DNA of 64,000 nt, from assembly GCF_014641495.1 (NCBI RefSeq), contig NZ_BMHV01000004.1, positions 1 to 64,000 of the forward strand, in the 5' to 3' direction. Under the pieces are notes generated by a model that saw nothing but the letters and a program-made list of their open reading frames with translations, was not told the origin of the DNA and did no database searches. Position 1 is the stretch's first letter. Each line of letters opens with the position of its first letter. Positions 17,429-26,667 of the stretch are shown here, one piece after another. The translations under genes were made by a program, and so were the position numbers. This stretch comes from Terasakiella brassicae. Its GTDB lineage: Bacteria; Pseudomonadota; Alphaproteobacteria; Rhodospirillales; Terasakiellaceae.

Positions 17429-17785
17429 CTAGGCGTCTTCACCCAATTTGGCACCACTTTGTACAATGATTTCGCCAAATTCACGCAGATAAACAGACCC
17501 TTTGACGGTACGTTGAACCAAAACGCTGCGACGGTCAGTATCATCAACTTTGCGACGCAGAAGCTCCATTTGTCCAAGGCGGTCAAGGGCGCGCGTTATG
17601 GCGGGTTTCGAAACGTTTAAGCTTTCTGCCAAACCACGCACGGTATGGGGCGGCGGCGTCAGGTAAACGGTCAGGAGCAAGGCCATTTGACGGGCGGACA
17701 GATCAGGACCATCACGACGTACGCTTTCGATAATCGCTTTACGCCAAAGGTCCAGTGCCTGAACGGGTTCTAGTTCTACAGCCAT
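17429..17785 (-). CDS. MarR-family transcriptional regulator
   Basis: About 118 residues with a winged helix-turn-helix: LLLTVYLTPPPHTVRGLAE, then the recognition helix SKPAITRALDRLGQMELL and the wing RRKVDDTDRRSVLV with the usual DxRS/T motif. I start at 17785, where GGCGAG lies four bases upstream; an upstream ATG at 17797 is possible. It sits 100 bases upstream of the thioesterase gene in the same direction. Ligand and targets are unknown. Confidence 0.85.
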   Translation of the reverse strand: MAVELEPVQALDLWRKAIIESVRRDGPDLSARQMALLLTVYLTPPPHTVRGLAESLNVSKPAITRALDRLGQMELLRRKVDDTDRRSVLVQRTVKGSVYLREFGEIIVQSGAKLGEDA

Positions 17786-17857
17786 TTTACTCGCCATTTG
17801 TTACGGGTTCGAACATATTTACTAAGCTATGCAGGGCAGGGCAACGTTTAATATTGA

Positions 17858-19243
17858 TTAAGTTCGATTTTTTATCATGGCAAAGGCCGCGCGAAGGCCC
17901 ATTGCCTCCCCGCCTTCGGGGCGTCCGGCTTTGGTTGCGGTATTCCAGCCCATGACATCCAGATGCGCCCATGCGATGTCTTTTTCGACAAATTCCTGTA
18001 AAAACAAGGCTGCGGTGATTGCGCCGCCATAAGGGGCCGAGGATTCGTTAGAGAGATCGGCTGTCTTGCCGTCAATCATTTTGCGATAAGGTGCCCAGAG
18101 CGGGAGACGCCACATATTGTCGTCTTCTTCCTGCCCGGCATTTAAGAGATCATTGGCCAGTTCGTCATTGTTGGAGAACAGGGCCGGAAGTTCTGTTCCC
18201 AAGGCGACACGGGCGGCGCCTGTCAGGGTGGCGAAATCCAGAACCATATCGGGTTTGTCTTCGCAAGCCAAAGCCAGCCCATCGGCGAGCACAACGCGAC
18301 CTTCTGCATCGGTATGTCCGATTTCAATGGTAAGGCCTTTTCGCGAATCGACCACATCCAACGGGCGCATGGCCTTGTCGGAAACCGCATTTTCCACAGC
18401 CGGGATAATGACACGCAAGTTTACAGGTAGTTCTGCGCGCATAATGGCTTTGGCTAGTCCCAAAACATGCGCGGCACCGCCCATGTCTTTTTTCATCAAT
18501 TTCATAAACTGGGCGGGTTTAATGTCCAGTCCGCCAGTATCAAAACAAACCCCTTTGCCGACCAATGTGATTTGAGGACCATCTAATGTGCCCCATTTCA
18601 GGTCGATCAGGCGGGGACGGCGTGTGCTTTCGGCCCCCTTGCCCACAGCATAAACGGCTGGGAAATTTTGTTCGATAAGGTCTTGATCAATAATGATCTG
18701 GCAATCTGCTTGAAATTCGTCTGCCAAATCCTGTGCCGCCTGCGCCAGTTCAACCGGCCCCATATCGGCGGCGGGAATGTTGATCAAATCTCGTGTTAAT
18801 TCGATACCTTCTGCCAAGGCGGTGACGCTGAGTTCATCGGCAAATTTTGGCTTAATCAGGCGGGCAAAATCTTTTGTCGATTCTTTATACCAATCAAAAC
18901 TATAACAGCCCAAAGCCCAGCCCAAGCATGCGCTTGTGGCTTCTTCGCGGCCCAAGCGCCCTTTAATCCTGTAGGTTGCGTTGGGAAGTTTTGCTGGCAG
19001 GGCGGCATAATCCCACATAGGGGTATGGACGGAAATACCAACCAAGATATCTTCAATGGTGCCTTTTTTGCCCGGCAGGGCAAGCGTTGTCCCGCCTGCG
19101 GCCTTGAACTCGTTGGCTTCGATCCAACTCTTTGTCTCTTTATCTTGCTTTTTCAACCATTTCTCGAATTCTTCGGTCGGGACGGGAACCAGAGTAATGG
19201 TCTTGTCGTCGCTTTTATCCAGCAGATAATCCAGAGAAGGCAT
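17858..19243 (-). CDS. Leucyl aminopeptidase, M17 family
   Basis: About 461 residues. The metal and catalytic motifs of M17 enzymes are visible: VGKGVCFDTGGLDIKP with the Lys and Asp ligands, MKKDMGGAA, and TDAEGRVVLADGLALA with the C-terminal ligands and catalytic Arg. It cleaves N-terminal residues from peptides using two divalent metals and forms hexamers. I start at the ATG at 19243 (MPSLDYLLDK), which follows an AGGATG-type site. The frame extends to 19297 without an obvious site. The gene is transcribed divergently from the GST gene. Confidence 0.95.
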   Translation of the reverse strand: MPSLDYLLDKSDDKTITLVPVPTEEFEKWLKKQDKETKSWIEANEFKAAGGTTLALPGKKGTIEDILVGISVHTPMWDYAALPAKLPNATYRIKGRLGREEATSACLGWALGCYSFDWYKESTKDFARLIKPKFADELSVTALAEGIELTRDLINIPAADMGPVELAQAAQDLADEFQADCQIIIDQDLIEQNFPAVYAVGKGAESTRRPRLIDLKWGTLDGPQITLVGKGVCFDTGGLDIKPAQFMKLMKKDMGGAAHVLGLAKAIMRAELPVNLRVIIPAVENAVSDKAMRPLDVVDSRKGLTIEIGHTDAEGRVVLADGLALACEDKPDMVLDFATLTGAARVALGTELPALFSNNDELANDLLNAGQEEDDNMWRLPLWAPYRKMIDGKTADLSNESSAPYGGAITAALFLQEFVEKDIAWAHLDVMGWNTATKAGRPEGGEAMGLRAAFAMIKNRT

Positions 19244-19396
19244 GGAGGCATCCTTTTTCAAATGAGATGATTTGTCGCCATAATGACCGGATTGCATTGA
19301 TCCGACAATCCCAAATGTGAAGGCGATGGAATCTGTATTGTCCTGTGAATAGAACTCTTATAAGTTTATTTTCAAATAAGCGAAAAGGAATGGATA

Positions 19397-20050
19397 ATGT
19401 CTGCACTATGTTTGATTTTGGGAAATAAAAATTATTCCTCCTGGAGTTTGCGTCCCTGGTTGGTGATGAAACATTTGGGGCTGGATTTTGACGAAATTAT
19501 TGTGCCTTTACTGCAAGGTAACTTCAAAGAAGAACTGTTCACGCATTCCCCATCAGGCAAGGTGCCGGTTTTAAAGGTAGATGGTCAGGAAATATGGGAT
19601 TCTCTGGCGATTTGTGAATATTTGAACGAAGAATATCCCGATGCAAATCTTTGGCCGATTGATAAATCAGCCCGCGCCCATGCCCGTTCAATTTCTTATG
19701 AAATGCATTCCGGTTTTTTTAATATCCGTAATGATATGCCGATGAACATGCGCCGGGCACGTGGGAACTTTCACGCCAGCCCCCTCTGTCAGGCCGAAAT
19801 TGACCGTATCCTTGCCATTTGGACCGATTGCCGGAAAAATTACGGGCAAAACGGTCCGTTCCTGTTTGGTGATTTTTCAATTGCGGACGCGATGTTCGCC
19901 CCTGTCGTCAGCCGTTTTGACACTTACGGTGTTGCGGTTGACGGTGTTGTCAAAGACTATATGGAAACGATCTTGAATATGGCGCACTTAAAGGAATGGC
20001 GCGATGCAGGCAAGGTTGAAGAATGGATTATTGACGAAGCTGAAATCTAG
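19397..20050 (+). CDS. Glutathione S-transferase
   Basis: The 217 residues comprise an N-terminal thioredoxin-like domain with the likely catalytic Ser in NKNYSSWSLRPW and the cis-Pro KVPVLKVDG. An alpha-helical C-terminal domain follows (GDFSIADAMFAPVVSRF near ~165). It resembles the bacterial GST group with a zeta/theta-like S-x-R/W site. It conjugates glutathione to an electrophile that cannot be specified. AAGGAATG is its ribosome binding site. Confidence 0.92.
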   Translation: MSALCLILGNKNYSSWSLRPWLVMKHLGLDFDEIIVPLLQGNFKEELFTHSPSGKVPVLKVDGQEIWDSLAICEYLNEEYPDANLWPIDKSARAHARSISYEMHSGFFNIRNDMPMNMRRARGNFHASPLCQAEIDRILAIWTDCRKNYGQNGPFLFGDFSIADAMFAPVVSRFDTYGVAVDGVVKDYMETILNMAHLKEWRDAGKVEEWIIDEAEI

Positions 20051-20118
20051 TAAAAGGGATGTAGCCTGTTTGTTGCCGGACGGGAAAATAGGCAAGATCG
20101 GTTTTTGTTATAGGCCGA

Positions 20119-21096
20119 TCAGGGCGCCAGACGCGCTCGGGCGTTGAGATCCATATGTGAAGGAAGGGGGGCCTTTTGATCGTTCATCCATGCGAGAATA
20201 TCTTTCCAGACAAGGGGGCCGTTTTTATCGCGCGGCAACCAGTGCCAGCCGTTTTCATAAAGGGCAACGCGATGTTTGGAGGGCAGTTTTTTGACCATTT
20301 CTGCGGTGGGAAGGCGCGGGATCACCTCGTCCTTTTCCCCGTATAAAACAAGACTGGGTGTTTCCAGTTTGGCGGCATTATTTAACGCACGTTCCATTGC
20401 TTGTGAAACACCCAAAAGGGCATCAACGCGCGTTGCCCGAATGACAAGGGGGTCTAAGCTCCAATTTTTCCAAGTTTTCAGGGCATCGGTGGGTTGCACA
20501 ATGCCCCCGCCGCTCAGCTTCATCCACGGGACGCTATAGCTGAACATATATAGGGCGGCCTTTTGATACCACGGCCATGTGCTCATGCCCCAAACAGCAG
20601 GCGCGGAGAGGATTGCCCCGGCAACAGGCAGGGGTTTAATTTCCGCCAATGTATTCAAAACAATCGCACCGCCCATGCTTTCACCCATGACGTATAAAGG
20701 CAGGTTTTCATAACGGCTGTGAACCAGATGAATAAGGCTGGCGAGGTCGTTGATCATGGTGTCGGTCCCCGCCCAAATTCCGGGATGTGGGCCTTGTCCG
20801 AACCCGCGTTGGTCATATGTAATCAATAAAATGCCGTTTTCTTGTAAGAACGCAGGCATGTCCGGCATTAAGAAATTGCCGTAATCGTTAAATCCATGAA
20901 CTCCTAGCAAAACGGCCTTGGGTGTCCCGTCAGGTTTCCAGATGCGCAGGGGCAGTCTGGCTCCATCGGCAGCAACATAAAAATCGCCGTCCAAATCGGG
21001 CATGTTTTTTACCGGGCCTGCCCCTTCCATATAGGGGGTGCAGGCGACCAGAAACAGGCAAAGGCCAAGGCAGAAAAATTTAAGCGATTTTAGCAT
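20119..21096 (-). CDS. Lipoprotein alpha/beta hydrolase (lysophospholipase-like)
   Basis: The 325 residues begin with a lipoprotein signal peptide ending in LVAC (Cys at 19). A serine-hydrolase domain of the Hydrolase_4 type follows: LGVHGFNDYGNF with the oxyanion region, TYDQRGFGQGPHP, the nucleophile elbow MGESMGG, a catalytic Asp in GEKDEVI, and His in NGWHWLPRD. It probably cleaves monoacylglycerol or lysophospholipid at the membrane. The start overlaps the end of the upstream ABC ATPase gene by 17 bases, so the two are co-translated. Confidence 0.85.
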   Translation of the reverse strand: MLKSLKFFCLGLCLFLVACTPYMEGAGPVKNMPDLDGDFYVAADGARLPLRIWKPDGTPKAVLLGVHGFNDYGNFLMPDMPAFLQENGILLITYDQRGFGQGPHPGIWAGTDTMINDLASLIHLVHSRYENLPLYVMGESMGGAIVLNTLAEIKPLPVAGAILSAPAVWGMSTWPWYQKAALYMFSYSVPWMKLSGGGIVQPTDALKTWKNWSLDPLVIRATRVDALLGVSQAMERALNNAAKLETPSLVLYGEKDEVIPRLPTAEMVKKLPSKHRVALYENGWHWLPRDKNGPLVWKDILAWMNDQKAPLPSHMDLNARARLAP

Positions 21097-22081
21097 TATC
21101 TTCCCGAGTCAGGCGCAGGAAGAGGTCTTCCAAATCGCTTTCTTTTGTGACGAGGTCGGCAACGGTCAGTTGGGCTTGGGAAACCAGATCCAAAATTTTG
21201 GCGATTTCCACCTTGCTAGGACTATATTGGAAGGACAACTGGTTTGGACCTGTCAGGGTGACGTTATAGCCATGTCCGCGTAGAATATCGGGGACATCGT
21301 TCAACGTTTCTGCAACGGTGACGATCAATTCCTTGGCATCCATTTTACTGAGCAAGGTTTTGGTTTCATCACAGGCCACCAAACGGCCGTGGTTGATGAT
21401 TGCGACTTTATCACACAGTTCTTCGGCTTCTTCCAGATAATGCGTTGTCAGCAGGACCGTGGTGCCTTGACGGTTCAATTCCCGCACATAATCCCACAAT
21501 TGAATACGCAGTTCGATATCCACCCCGGCGGTCGGTTCATCCAGAACTAAAATTTTGGGGGAATGGACCATTGCCTTGGCGACTAAAAGGCGGCGGCGCA
21601 TCCCACCGGACAGGGTGCGGGCATATGAATTGGCTTTATCCGCTAAGCCGACAGCTTCCAAAATTTCATCGGTGCGGCGTTTGTTTTGTGGGACACCGTA
21701 CAGACCGGCTTGAACTTCCATCAATTCACGCGGGGTGAAAAAGGGATCAAGGTTAAGTTCCTGCGGGACAATACCGATGGCGCGGCGCGCGGCGCGCATC
21801 TGGTCTTCAATATCGTAGCCCCAGATTTTGGCTTGCCCGGATGTTTTGATAACCAGTCCGGCAAGGATATTGATGAAGGTGGATTTTCCAGCCCCGTTGG
21901 GTCCCAATAAGGCAAAGAAGGATCCTTGCGGAATGGTGAGGGAGACATCGTTCAGGGCATGTTTTTCCGGTTGTCCGTACTGCCCCTTATAGGTCTTGGA
22001 TAGATTTTTTACCTCAATCGCCCCATTCGGGGTGGAATTAGAGGTGTCATTATTCTGATTTTGCGCTATAGAAGCTGTCAC
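21080..22081 (-). CDS. ABC transporter ATPase, DrrA/ABC-2 type
   Basis: About 333 residues. Walker A is GPNGAGKST, the signature is LSGGMRRRLLVAKAM, Walker B is ILVLDEPTAGVD, and the H-loop is TTHYLEEAEELCD. These features are typical of ATPases that pair with ABC-2 permeases. The C-terminal ~90 residues form the extra domain common in this group. I start at a GTG at 22081 with GGAG eight bases upstream. An ATG at 22123 lacks a clear site. No permease gene is adjacent: the next gene is the overlapping lipoprotein hydrolase, so the membrane partner must lie elsewhere. Confidence 0.85.
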   Translation of the reverse strand: MTASIAQNQNNDTSNSTPNGAIEVKNLSKTYKGQYGQPEKHALNDVSLTIPQGSFFALLGPNGAGKSTFINILAGLVIKTSGQAKIWGYDIEDQMRAARRAIGIVPQELNLDPFFTPRELMEVQAGLYGVPQNKRRTDEILEAVGLADKANSYARTLSGGMRRRLLVAKAMVHSPKILVLDEPTAGVDIELRIQLWDYVRELNRQGTTVLLTTHYLEEAEELCDKVAIINHGRLVACDETKTLLSKMDAKELIVTVAETLNDVPDILRGHGYNVTLTGPNQLSFQYSPSKVEIAKILDLVSQAQLTVADLVTKESDLEDLFLRLTREDNAKIA

Positions 22082-22159
22082 GAAATTTGCTCCGGTTGTA
22101 ATCCTTTGTGCAATCGGTATCATTCAGTTTAGTTTATGACAATGTTTTTAGGGGGCATT

Positions 22160-22342
22160 ATGAAGCCTGAAGAAATCATCGAGGTTGAAACTGCATCCGT
22201 TGCTTGTGATGGTGACGGCGGCGCTGCGGGCCACCCGCGTGTATTCTTGAGCTTGAAACAGGAACACGGCTACGAAGTCGTTTGTCCGTATTGCTCCAAA
22301 CATTATAAGTTAAAAGAAGGCGTGTCCCTGCACGGTCACTAA
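22160..22342 (+). CDS. CHCC-type zinc-finger protein, NDUFS6-like
   Basis: The 60 residues carry a Cys (VACDGDGG), a His (AGHPRVFL) and a CPYC pair (VVCPYCSKHYKL). This is the CHCC zinc-binding pattern of the mitochondrial complex I subunit NDUFS6 and its alphaproteobacterial homologues. It probably binds Zn and assists complex I. The start at 22160 has GGGGG six bases upstream. Together with the NDUFA9-like protein at 13320, it is a second complex I accessory factor in this window. Confidence 0.88.
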   Translation: MKPEEIIEVETASVACDGDGGAAGHPRVFLSLKQEHGYEVVCPYCSKHYKLKEGVSLHGH

Positions 22343-22372
22343 GACACGTTTTTGAATAACTGATTTATGCTG

Positions 22373-22407
22373 AAAAGGATTCCCGTCAAGAGTGGGAATC
22401 CTTTTTT
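22373..22407 (+). terminator. Terminator of the zinc-finger gene
   Basis: AAAAGGATTCCC-N9-GGGAATCCTTTTTT, 30 bases after the stop. Confidence 0.88.
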
Positions 22408-22478
22408 GTTGCTTGCAATTTGCGTCTATAAACTTAAAAGTGTCTTTGTGTTTTATTTGATATTTTTAAGGGGGCGTT

Positions 22479-22940
22479 ATGCGCGGGTTCATTTTATCAC
22501 TTGCCTTATTCATGCTGGCTGTTTCACCTGCAATGGCGCAAACCAGTTGGGAAAAACTGATAAAGGACATTGAAAAACCGGATATGAGCGCCAATCAACC
22601 TGCTGAAAAAGAGAACGGACCGTTGCTATCTATGCCGGATATGAATGCACAGTCGTCAGCAAAGGCAGACGCCAAAGACGATGTGCGTATGAAAATGGTC
22701 ACTTCCTATAAGTGTGAAAATCCGGATATCCCGGATTGCCTGTTTGATTTGCGTTATAAACCGCGTCTGGTGGATGTTGAAAATTGTCGGGATATGACCG
22801 CGTTATATTTGCAAGCGGTTGCAAGTTATAATCGCTGTGTTGATCGACGTTCACGCAAACATGCCCGCCATATTGTTAATTTCTTCAACTGTGCAGCGGC
22901 AAAACGTGAGGACTGCCCCCTTCTTTATGGGGATGATTAA
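22479..22940 (+). CDS. Secreted six-cysteine protein of unknown function
   Basis: The 153 residues start with a clear signal peptide (RGFILSLALFMLAVSPAMAQ, cleavage after ~21). An acidic, disordered-looking stretch (~30-70) follows. The folded C-terminal half has six Cys (SYKCENPD, PDCLFD, VENCRDM, YNRCVDR, FNCAAA, EDCPLL), enough for three disulfides. It is therefore periplasmic or exported. I do not recognise the family. It is preceded by a GGGGGCGT ribosome binding site and followed by polA in the same direction. Confidence 0.7.
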   Translation: MRGFILSLALFMLAVSPAMAQTSWEKLIKDIEKPDMSANQPAEKENGPLLSMPDMNAQSSAKADAKDDVRMKMVTSYKCENPDIPDCLFDLRYKPRLVDVENCRDMTALYLQAVASYNRCVDRRSRKHARHIVNFFNCAAAKREDCPLLYGDD

Positions 22941-23060
22941 AATACCAAACTAGAATTTCATATTCATAAATATATGATGATTTTTCATCTATGGTGAAAA
23001 ACGCCATCCGGATCAACAAGCTCTCTTGCTCTCTGTAAATTGGACGCTATAGTCTGGAGT

Positions 23061-25901
23061 ATGACTGATCAAGTGACACCACAGGCCAAGCCGGAACACG
23101 TTTATCTCATTGACGGGTCCAGCTTTATTTTTCGTGCATATTTCGCCAATATGCGCAACCCGATGAGCCGTGCTGACGGGACCCCGGTTGGGGCTGTTTA
23201 CGGTTTTTGTTCCATGTTGATGAAGCTGTTGGGCGATACGGATGCAGACCATGTGGCCGTGGTGTTTGATACGGCGCGTAAAACATTCAGGAACGATATC
23301 TACGGGGAATATAAAGCGCACCGTCCACCACCACCCGATGACTTGATCCCGCAATTTGCCTTGGTCCGTGAAGCCGTAAAAGCTTTTAATGTCGCCAGTG
23401 TGGAAATGGAAGGTTACGAAGCCGATGACCTGATTGCGACTTATGCCAAGCAAGCATCCGCAATGGGCGCGCAAGTGACGATCGTGTCTATCGATAAAGA
23501 CTTGATGCAGCTTGTCGATGATAATATTTCCATGATGGACACGATGAAAAACCGCATCATCACCCATGATGAAGTGGTGGAAAAATTCGGGGTTGGCCCG
23601 GACAGGGTTGTGGATGTTCAGGCCTTGGCGGGCGATAGTTCGGATAATGTACCCGGTGTTGCAGGGATTGGCCCGAAAACAGCGGCGCAGTTGATCAATG
23701 AATATGGTGATCTGGAAACTTTGTTGGAACGCGCTGGCGAAATCAAACAGACCAAACGCCGCGAACGCCTGATCGAACAGGCGGAAATGGCACGTATTTC
23801 CAAGCAGTTGGTGACTTTGTGTCAGGATGTCCCGGTTGAACAAAAATTGGCAGATTTTGCAACACGCCAGATCGATGCAGATAAACTCATCGCCTTTTTT
23901 GAAGAACAATCGTTTAAATCTTTGATCCCGCGTATTGCGGCCAAGTTCGGTGTGGAACTGAGCATGGATGAAGACGGGCAAACGCAGGAACGCGCAAGTG
24001 GCGAAGTGGCTTTACCCAATATGGCAAGCCTAAGTCCGAAAGAAACCGCATATGAGTTAGTGCAGGATGAGGCCACCTTGTCGCGCTGGGTCGAAGGTGC
24101 GCGTTTGTGTGGGACGGTTGCGGTCGATACGGAAACCGATTCTTTAAATGCCATGTCGGCTAATCTTGTGGGGGTGTCTTTATCATACGAGGTTGGCAAG
24201 GCCTGTTATATCCCCTTGCGTCATAAATCAGGACAAGCCGCGCAAACGTCTTTGTTTGGCGATGATGAAGGCGATGCAAGTACCCCGCAACAAGTACCGT
24301 TTGATCGGGCGGTTGAATTGCTGAAAAGCCTGTTGGAAGATGAGGCCGTTTTAAAAGTCGGGCAGAATATCAAATACGATATGCTGGTTTTATCGAACCC
24401 GGATAATGGCGGGATCAATGTGACCCCAATCGATGACACGATGGTTCTGTCATACATCAATGAAGGGGCCATGCATGGTCATGGGATGGATGAATTGTCC
24501 GAGCTTCATCTCGGTCTGAAACCCATTGCGTTTAAAGATGTCTGTGGCACCGGGAAAAACCAGATTACCTTTGATTTGGTCGAACTGGATAAAGCCCTTG
24601 ATTACGCCGCAGAAGATGCCGACATCACATTACGTTTGCACAAGATTTTCAAACCGCAATTGGCGGCACAAAAAAATGTGACGTTATATGAAACGATGGA
24701 ACGCCCGTTGATCCCCGTTTTGACGATGATGGAACAAAACGGTATCCGGGTTGATGTGCAGGAATTGCGCGGGGTGAGTGAAGAATTTGCAGGCCGTATG
24801 GCGCAATTGGAAATTAAAATCCACGAACTGGCCGGGCGCGCATTTAACATCGGGTCGCCCAAGCAACTCGGTGAGGTTCTGTTTGATGATCTGGAGCTTC
24901 CCGGTGGGAAAAAAGGCAAAACAGGTGCCTATCAAACCGGGGTCGGGGTTTTGGAAAAACTGGTGGACGCAGGACATGAATTACCCGCCAAAGTGCTGCA
25001 ATGGCGCCAGTTATCGAAATTAAAAAGCACTTATGCCGATGCCTTGATTGCACAGGTTAATGCCAAAACCGGGCGGGTGCATACCTCGTTCCAGCAGGCG
25101 GTGACTTCGACCGGGCGCCTCAGTTCATCTGATCCGAACCTGCAAAACATTCCGATCCGTACGGAAGAAGGCCGTCGCATTCGCCATGCCTTTATTGCTG
25201 ATGAAGGCAAGATTTTGATGGCAGCGGATTACTCGCAAATCGAATTGCGCCTGCTTGCCCATGTTGCCAAAATCGACACCTTGAAAGACGCCTTTCAAAA
25301 CGGTGTGGATATCCATGCTTTGACCGCGTCACAGGTCTTTGGTGTACCGGTGGAAGGGATGGACCCGATGGTCCGGCGCAATGCAAAGGCTATTAATTTC
25401 GGCATTATCTATGGGCAATCCCAATATGGTTTGGCAAAACAGTTGGGTATTGGTAATGAGGAGGCCAAAGAATATATTCAGGCCTATTTCGAACAATATC
25501 CCGGCATTCGCAAATTTATGGATGATGCCAAGGAAGAAGCCCGTGAATATGGCTATGTGACCACGTTCTTGGGGCGGAAATGTTTTGTCCCTGGTATTAA
25601 TGATAAAAACGGGGCGCGCCGTGCCTATGGGGAACGCGCTGCCATTAACGCCCCCATTCAGGGCGGGGCCGCCGATATTATTAAACGTGCGATGATCCGC
25701 TTACCCGGTGCGTTGCACGATGCCGGTTTGTCCGCCAAAATCTTGTTGCAAGTCCATGATGAACTGGTGCTGGAGGTCACGCCGCAAGAGCAAGAAAAAA
25801 CGGCGGAGGTTTTACGTAGCGTTATGGAAAGTGCTGTTGATCTGGATGTGCCGTTGGTGGTGGATATCGGCACCGGACACAATTGGGAAGAAGCGCATTA
25901 G
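23061..25901 (+). CDS. polA: DNA polymerase I
   Basis: About 946 residues in three domains. The 5'-3' nuclease (~1-290) carries LIDGSSFIFRAYFA, YEADDLIATYA and GDSSDNVPGVAGIGPKTA. The 3'-5' proofreading exonuclease (~340-530) carries VDTETDSL and YAAEDADIT, so it looks active. The family A polymerase domain (~540-946) carries TGRLSSSDPNLQNIP, ADYSQIELRLLAH, NAKAINFGIIYG and QVHDELVLEV. It fills gaps in repair and removes Okazaki primers. I start at 23061, where TGGAG precedes the ATG. Confidence 0.98.
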   Translation: MTDQVTPQAKPEHVYLIDGSSFIFRAYFANMRNPMSRADGTPVGAVYGFCSMLMKLLGDTDADHVAVVFDTARKTFRNDIYGEYKAHRPPPPDDLIPQFALVREAVKAFNVASVEMEGYEADDLIATYAKQASAMGAQVTIVSIDKDLMQLVDDNISMMDTMKNRIITHDEVVEKFGVGPDRVVDVQALAGDSSDNVPGVAGIGPKTAAQLINEYGDLETLLERAGEIKQTKRRERLIEQAEMARISKQLVTLCQDVPVEQKLADFATRQIDADKLIAFFEEQSFKSLIPRIAAKFGVELSMDEDGQTQERASGEVALPNMASLSPKETAYELVQDEATLSRWVEGARLCGTVAVDTETDSLNAMSANLVGVSLSYEVGKACYIPLRHKSGQAAQTSLFGDDEGDASTPQQVPFDRAVELLKSLLEDEAVLKVGQNIKYDMLVLSNPDNGGINVTPIDDTMVLSYINEGAMHGHGMDELSELHLGLKPIAFKDVCGTGKNQITFDLVELDKALDYAAEDADITLRLHKIFKPQLAAQKNVTLYETMERPLIPVLTMMEQNGIRVDVQELRGVSEEFAGRMAQLEIKIHELAGRAFNIGSPKQLGEVLFDDLELPGGKKGKTGAYQTGVGVLEKLVDAGHELPAKVLQWRQLSKLKSTYADALIAQVNAKTGRVHTSFQQAVTSTGRLSSSDPNLQNIPIRTEEGRRIRHAFIADEGKILMAADYSQIELRLLAHVAKIDTLKDAFQNGVDIHALTASQVFGVPVEGMDPMVRRNAKAINFGIIYGQSQYGLAKQLGIGNEEAKEYIQAYFEQYPGIRKFMDDAKEEAREYGYVTTFLGRKCFVPGINDKNGARRAYGERAAINAPIQGGAADIIKRAMIRLPGALHDAGLSAKILLQVHDELVLEVTPQEQEKTAEVLRSVMESAVDLDVPLVVDIGTGHNWEEAH

Positions 25902-25924
25902 AATGACGGTTTCGGGGGCGGATC

Positions 25925-26233
25925 ATGGCAACTGAGATCCGAAAAATAGGTTTCAGTCTGGAAGAGGTCAAAGCAGCATTGATTGCTTATGCCAACCGGA
26001 CGGGACGCAAGGTGCCCAAGCGGCCCATTCATTCGATTGCAGAAGAAGGGGGTGGGCGAATTGTTCTTTATTTTGGTGAAGATAAAGATGCCCATGTCGG
26101 GCTGCCCGCGCGTGAAATGATTACGGTCTTGCTGGTTTTTTGTCAGGATCACAAGTTGCCGGTGCCACGCAGTGCGAAAAAAGCGCTGAAGTTGGAAGGG
26201 AATATTCTAACCCTGATGATCCGTTCGGTTTGA
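25925..26233 (+). CDS. Small protein, paralogue 1 of a tandem pair
   Basis: The 102-residue soluble protein (MATEIRKIGFSLEEVKAAL...) starts 23 bases after polA. It shares its whole layout with the next gene (26320-26667): the start xxEIR(K/R)I, a helix, a central beta part, a helix with an (L/V)P(L/V)PR-type motif (LPVPRSAKKAL here), and a final strand with (L/M)TIR or LMIR. I do not recognise the family and see no catalytic motif. The PolA neighbourhood does not define a function. Confidence 0.65.
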   Translation: MATEIRKIGFSLEEVKAALIAYANRTGRKVPKRPIHSIAEEGGGRIVLYFGEDKDAHVGLPAREMITVLLVFCQDHKLPVPRSAKKALKLEGNILTLMIRSV

Positions 26234-26319
26234 TTGAAACCTGAAATTGTATGTTTCTTTGTTGGAAACTCTGCGCTATATAAACGCGCAGGCGAAATCT
26301 GTTTGGAATAAAAAGAAAA

Positions 26320-26667
26320 ATGCCGGTCGAGATCAGACGCATTGAATATACCGATATCGAATTGCGCAATGCGCTGGCCTTTTTTCATGGTCGAAAAGAA
26401 GGTGTCAGTGGCAATCAAACAAATGTGTCTGCCGTCAAAGTCATGGGGGGCGATGACTTCAGTATTGTTGCCAAGGTCTCAACGGCGATTGATGATGATG
26501 TATCGCGCAAAGTGTTTGATCATGCGACGACTGTGGCTGCGATGGTTCTTTATTCCAAAAAAGTAGGCATTCCGTTACCGCGCGAGGCCGTCAAGGCTTT
26601 AAGCCCAAACGGTTATGGCGGTGTGTCCATGACTATTCGTTATGAACATCGTTTTGATCTGGGATGA
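26320..26667 (+). CDS. Small protein, paralogue 2 of a tandem pair
   Basis: The 115-residue protein begins MPVEIRRIEYTDIELRNALAFF and contains GIPLPREAVKALSPNGYG and VSMTIRYEH. It aligns by eye end to end with the preceding 102-residue protein at low but consistent identity, so the pair arose by duplication. An 86-base spacer with its own ATATAAACG-like promoter sequence separates them. It ends directly against the convergent DUF423 gene with no gap. Function unknown. Confidence 0.65.
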   Translation: MPVEIRRIEYTDIELRNALAFFHGRKEGVSGNQTNVSAVKVMGGDDFSIVAKVSTAIDDDVSRKVFDHATTVAAMVLYSKKVGIPLPREAVKALSPNGYGGVSMTIRYEHRFDLG

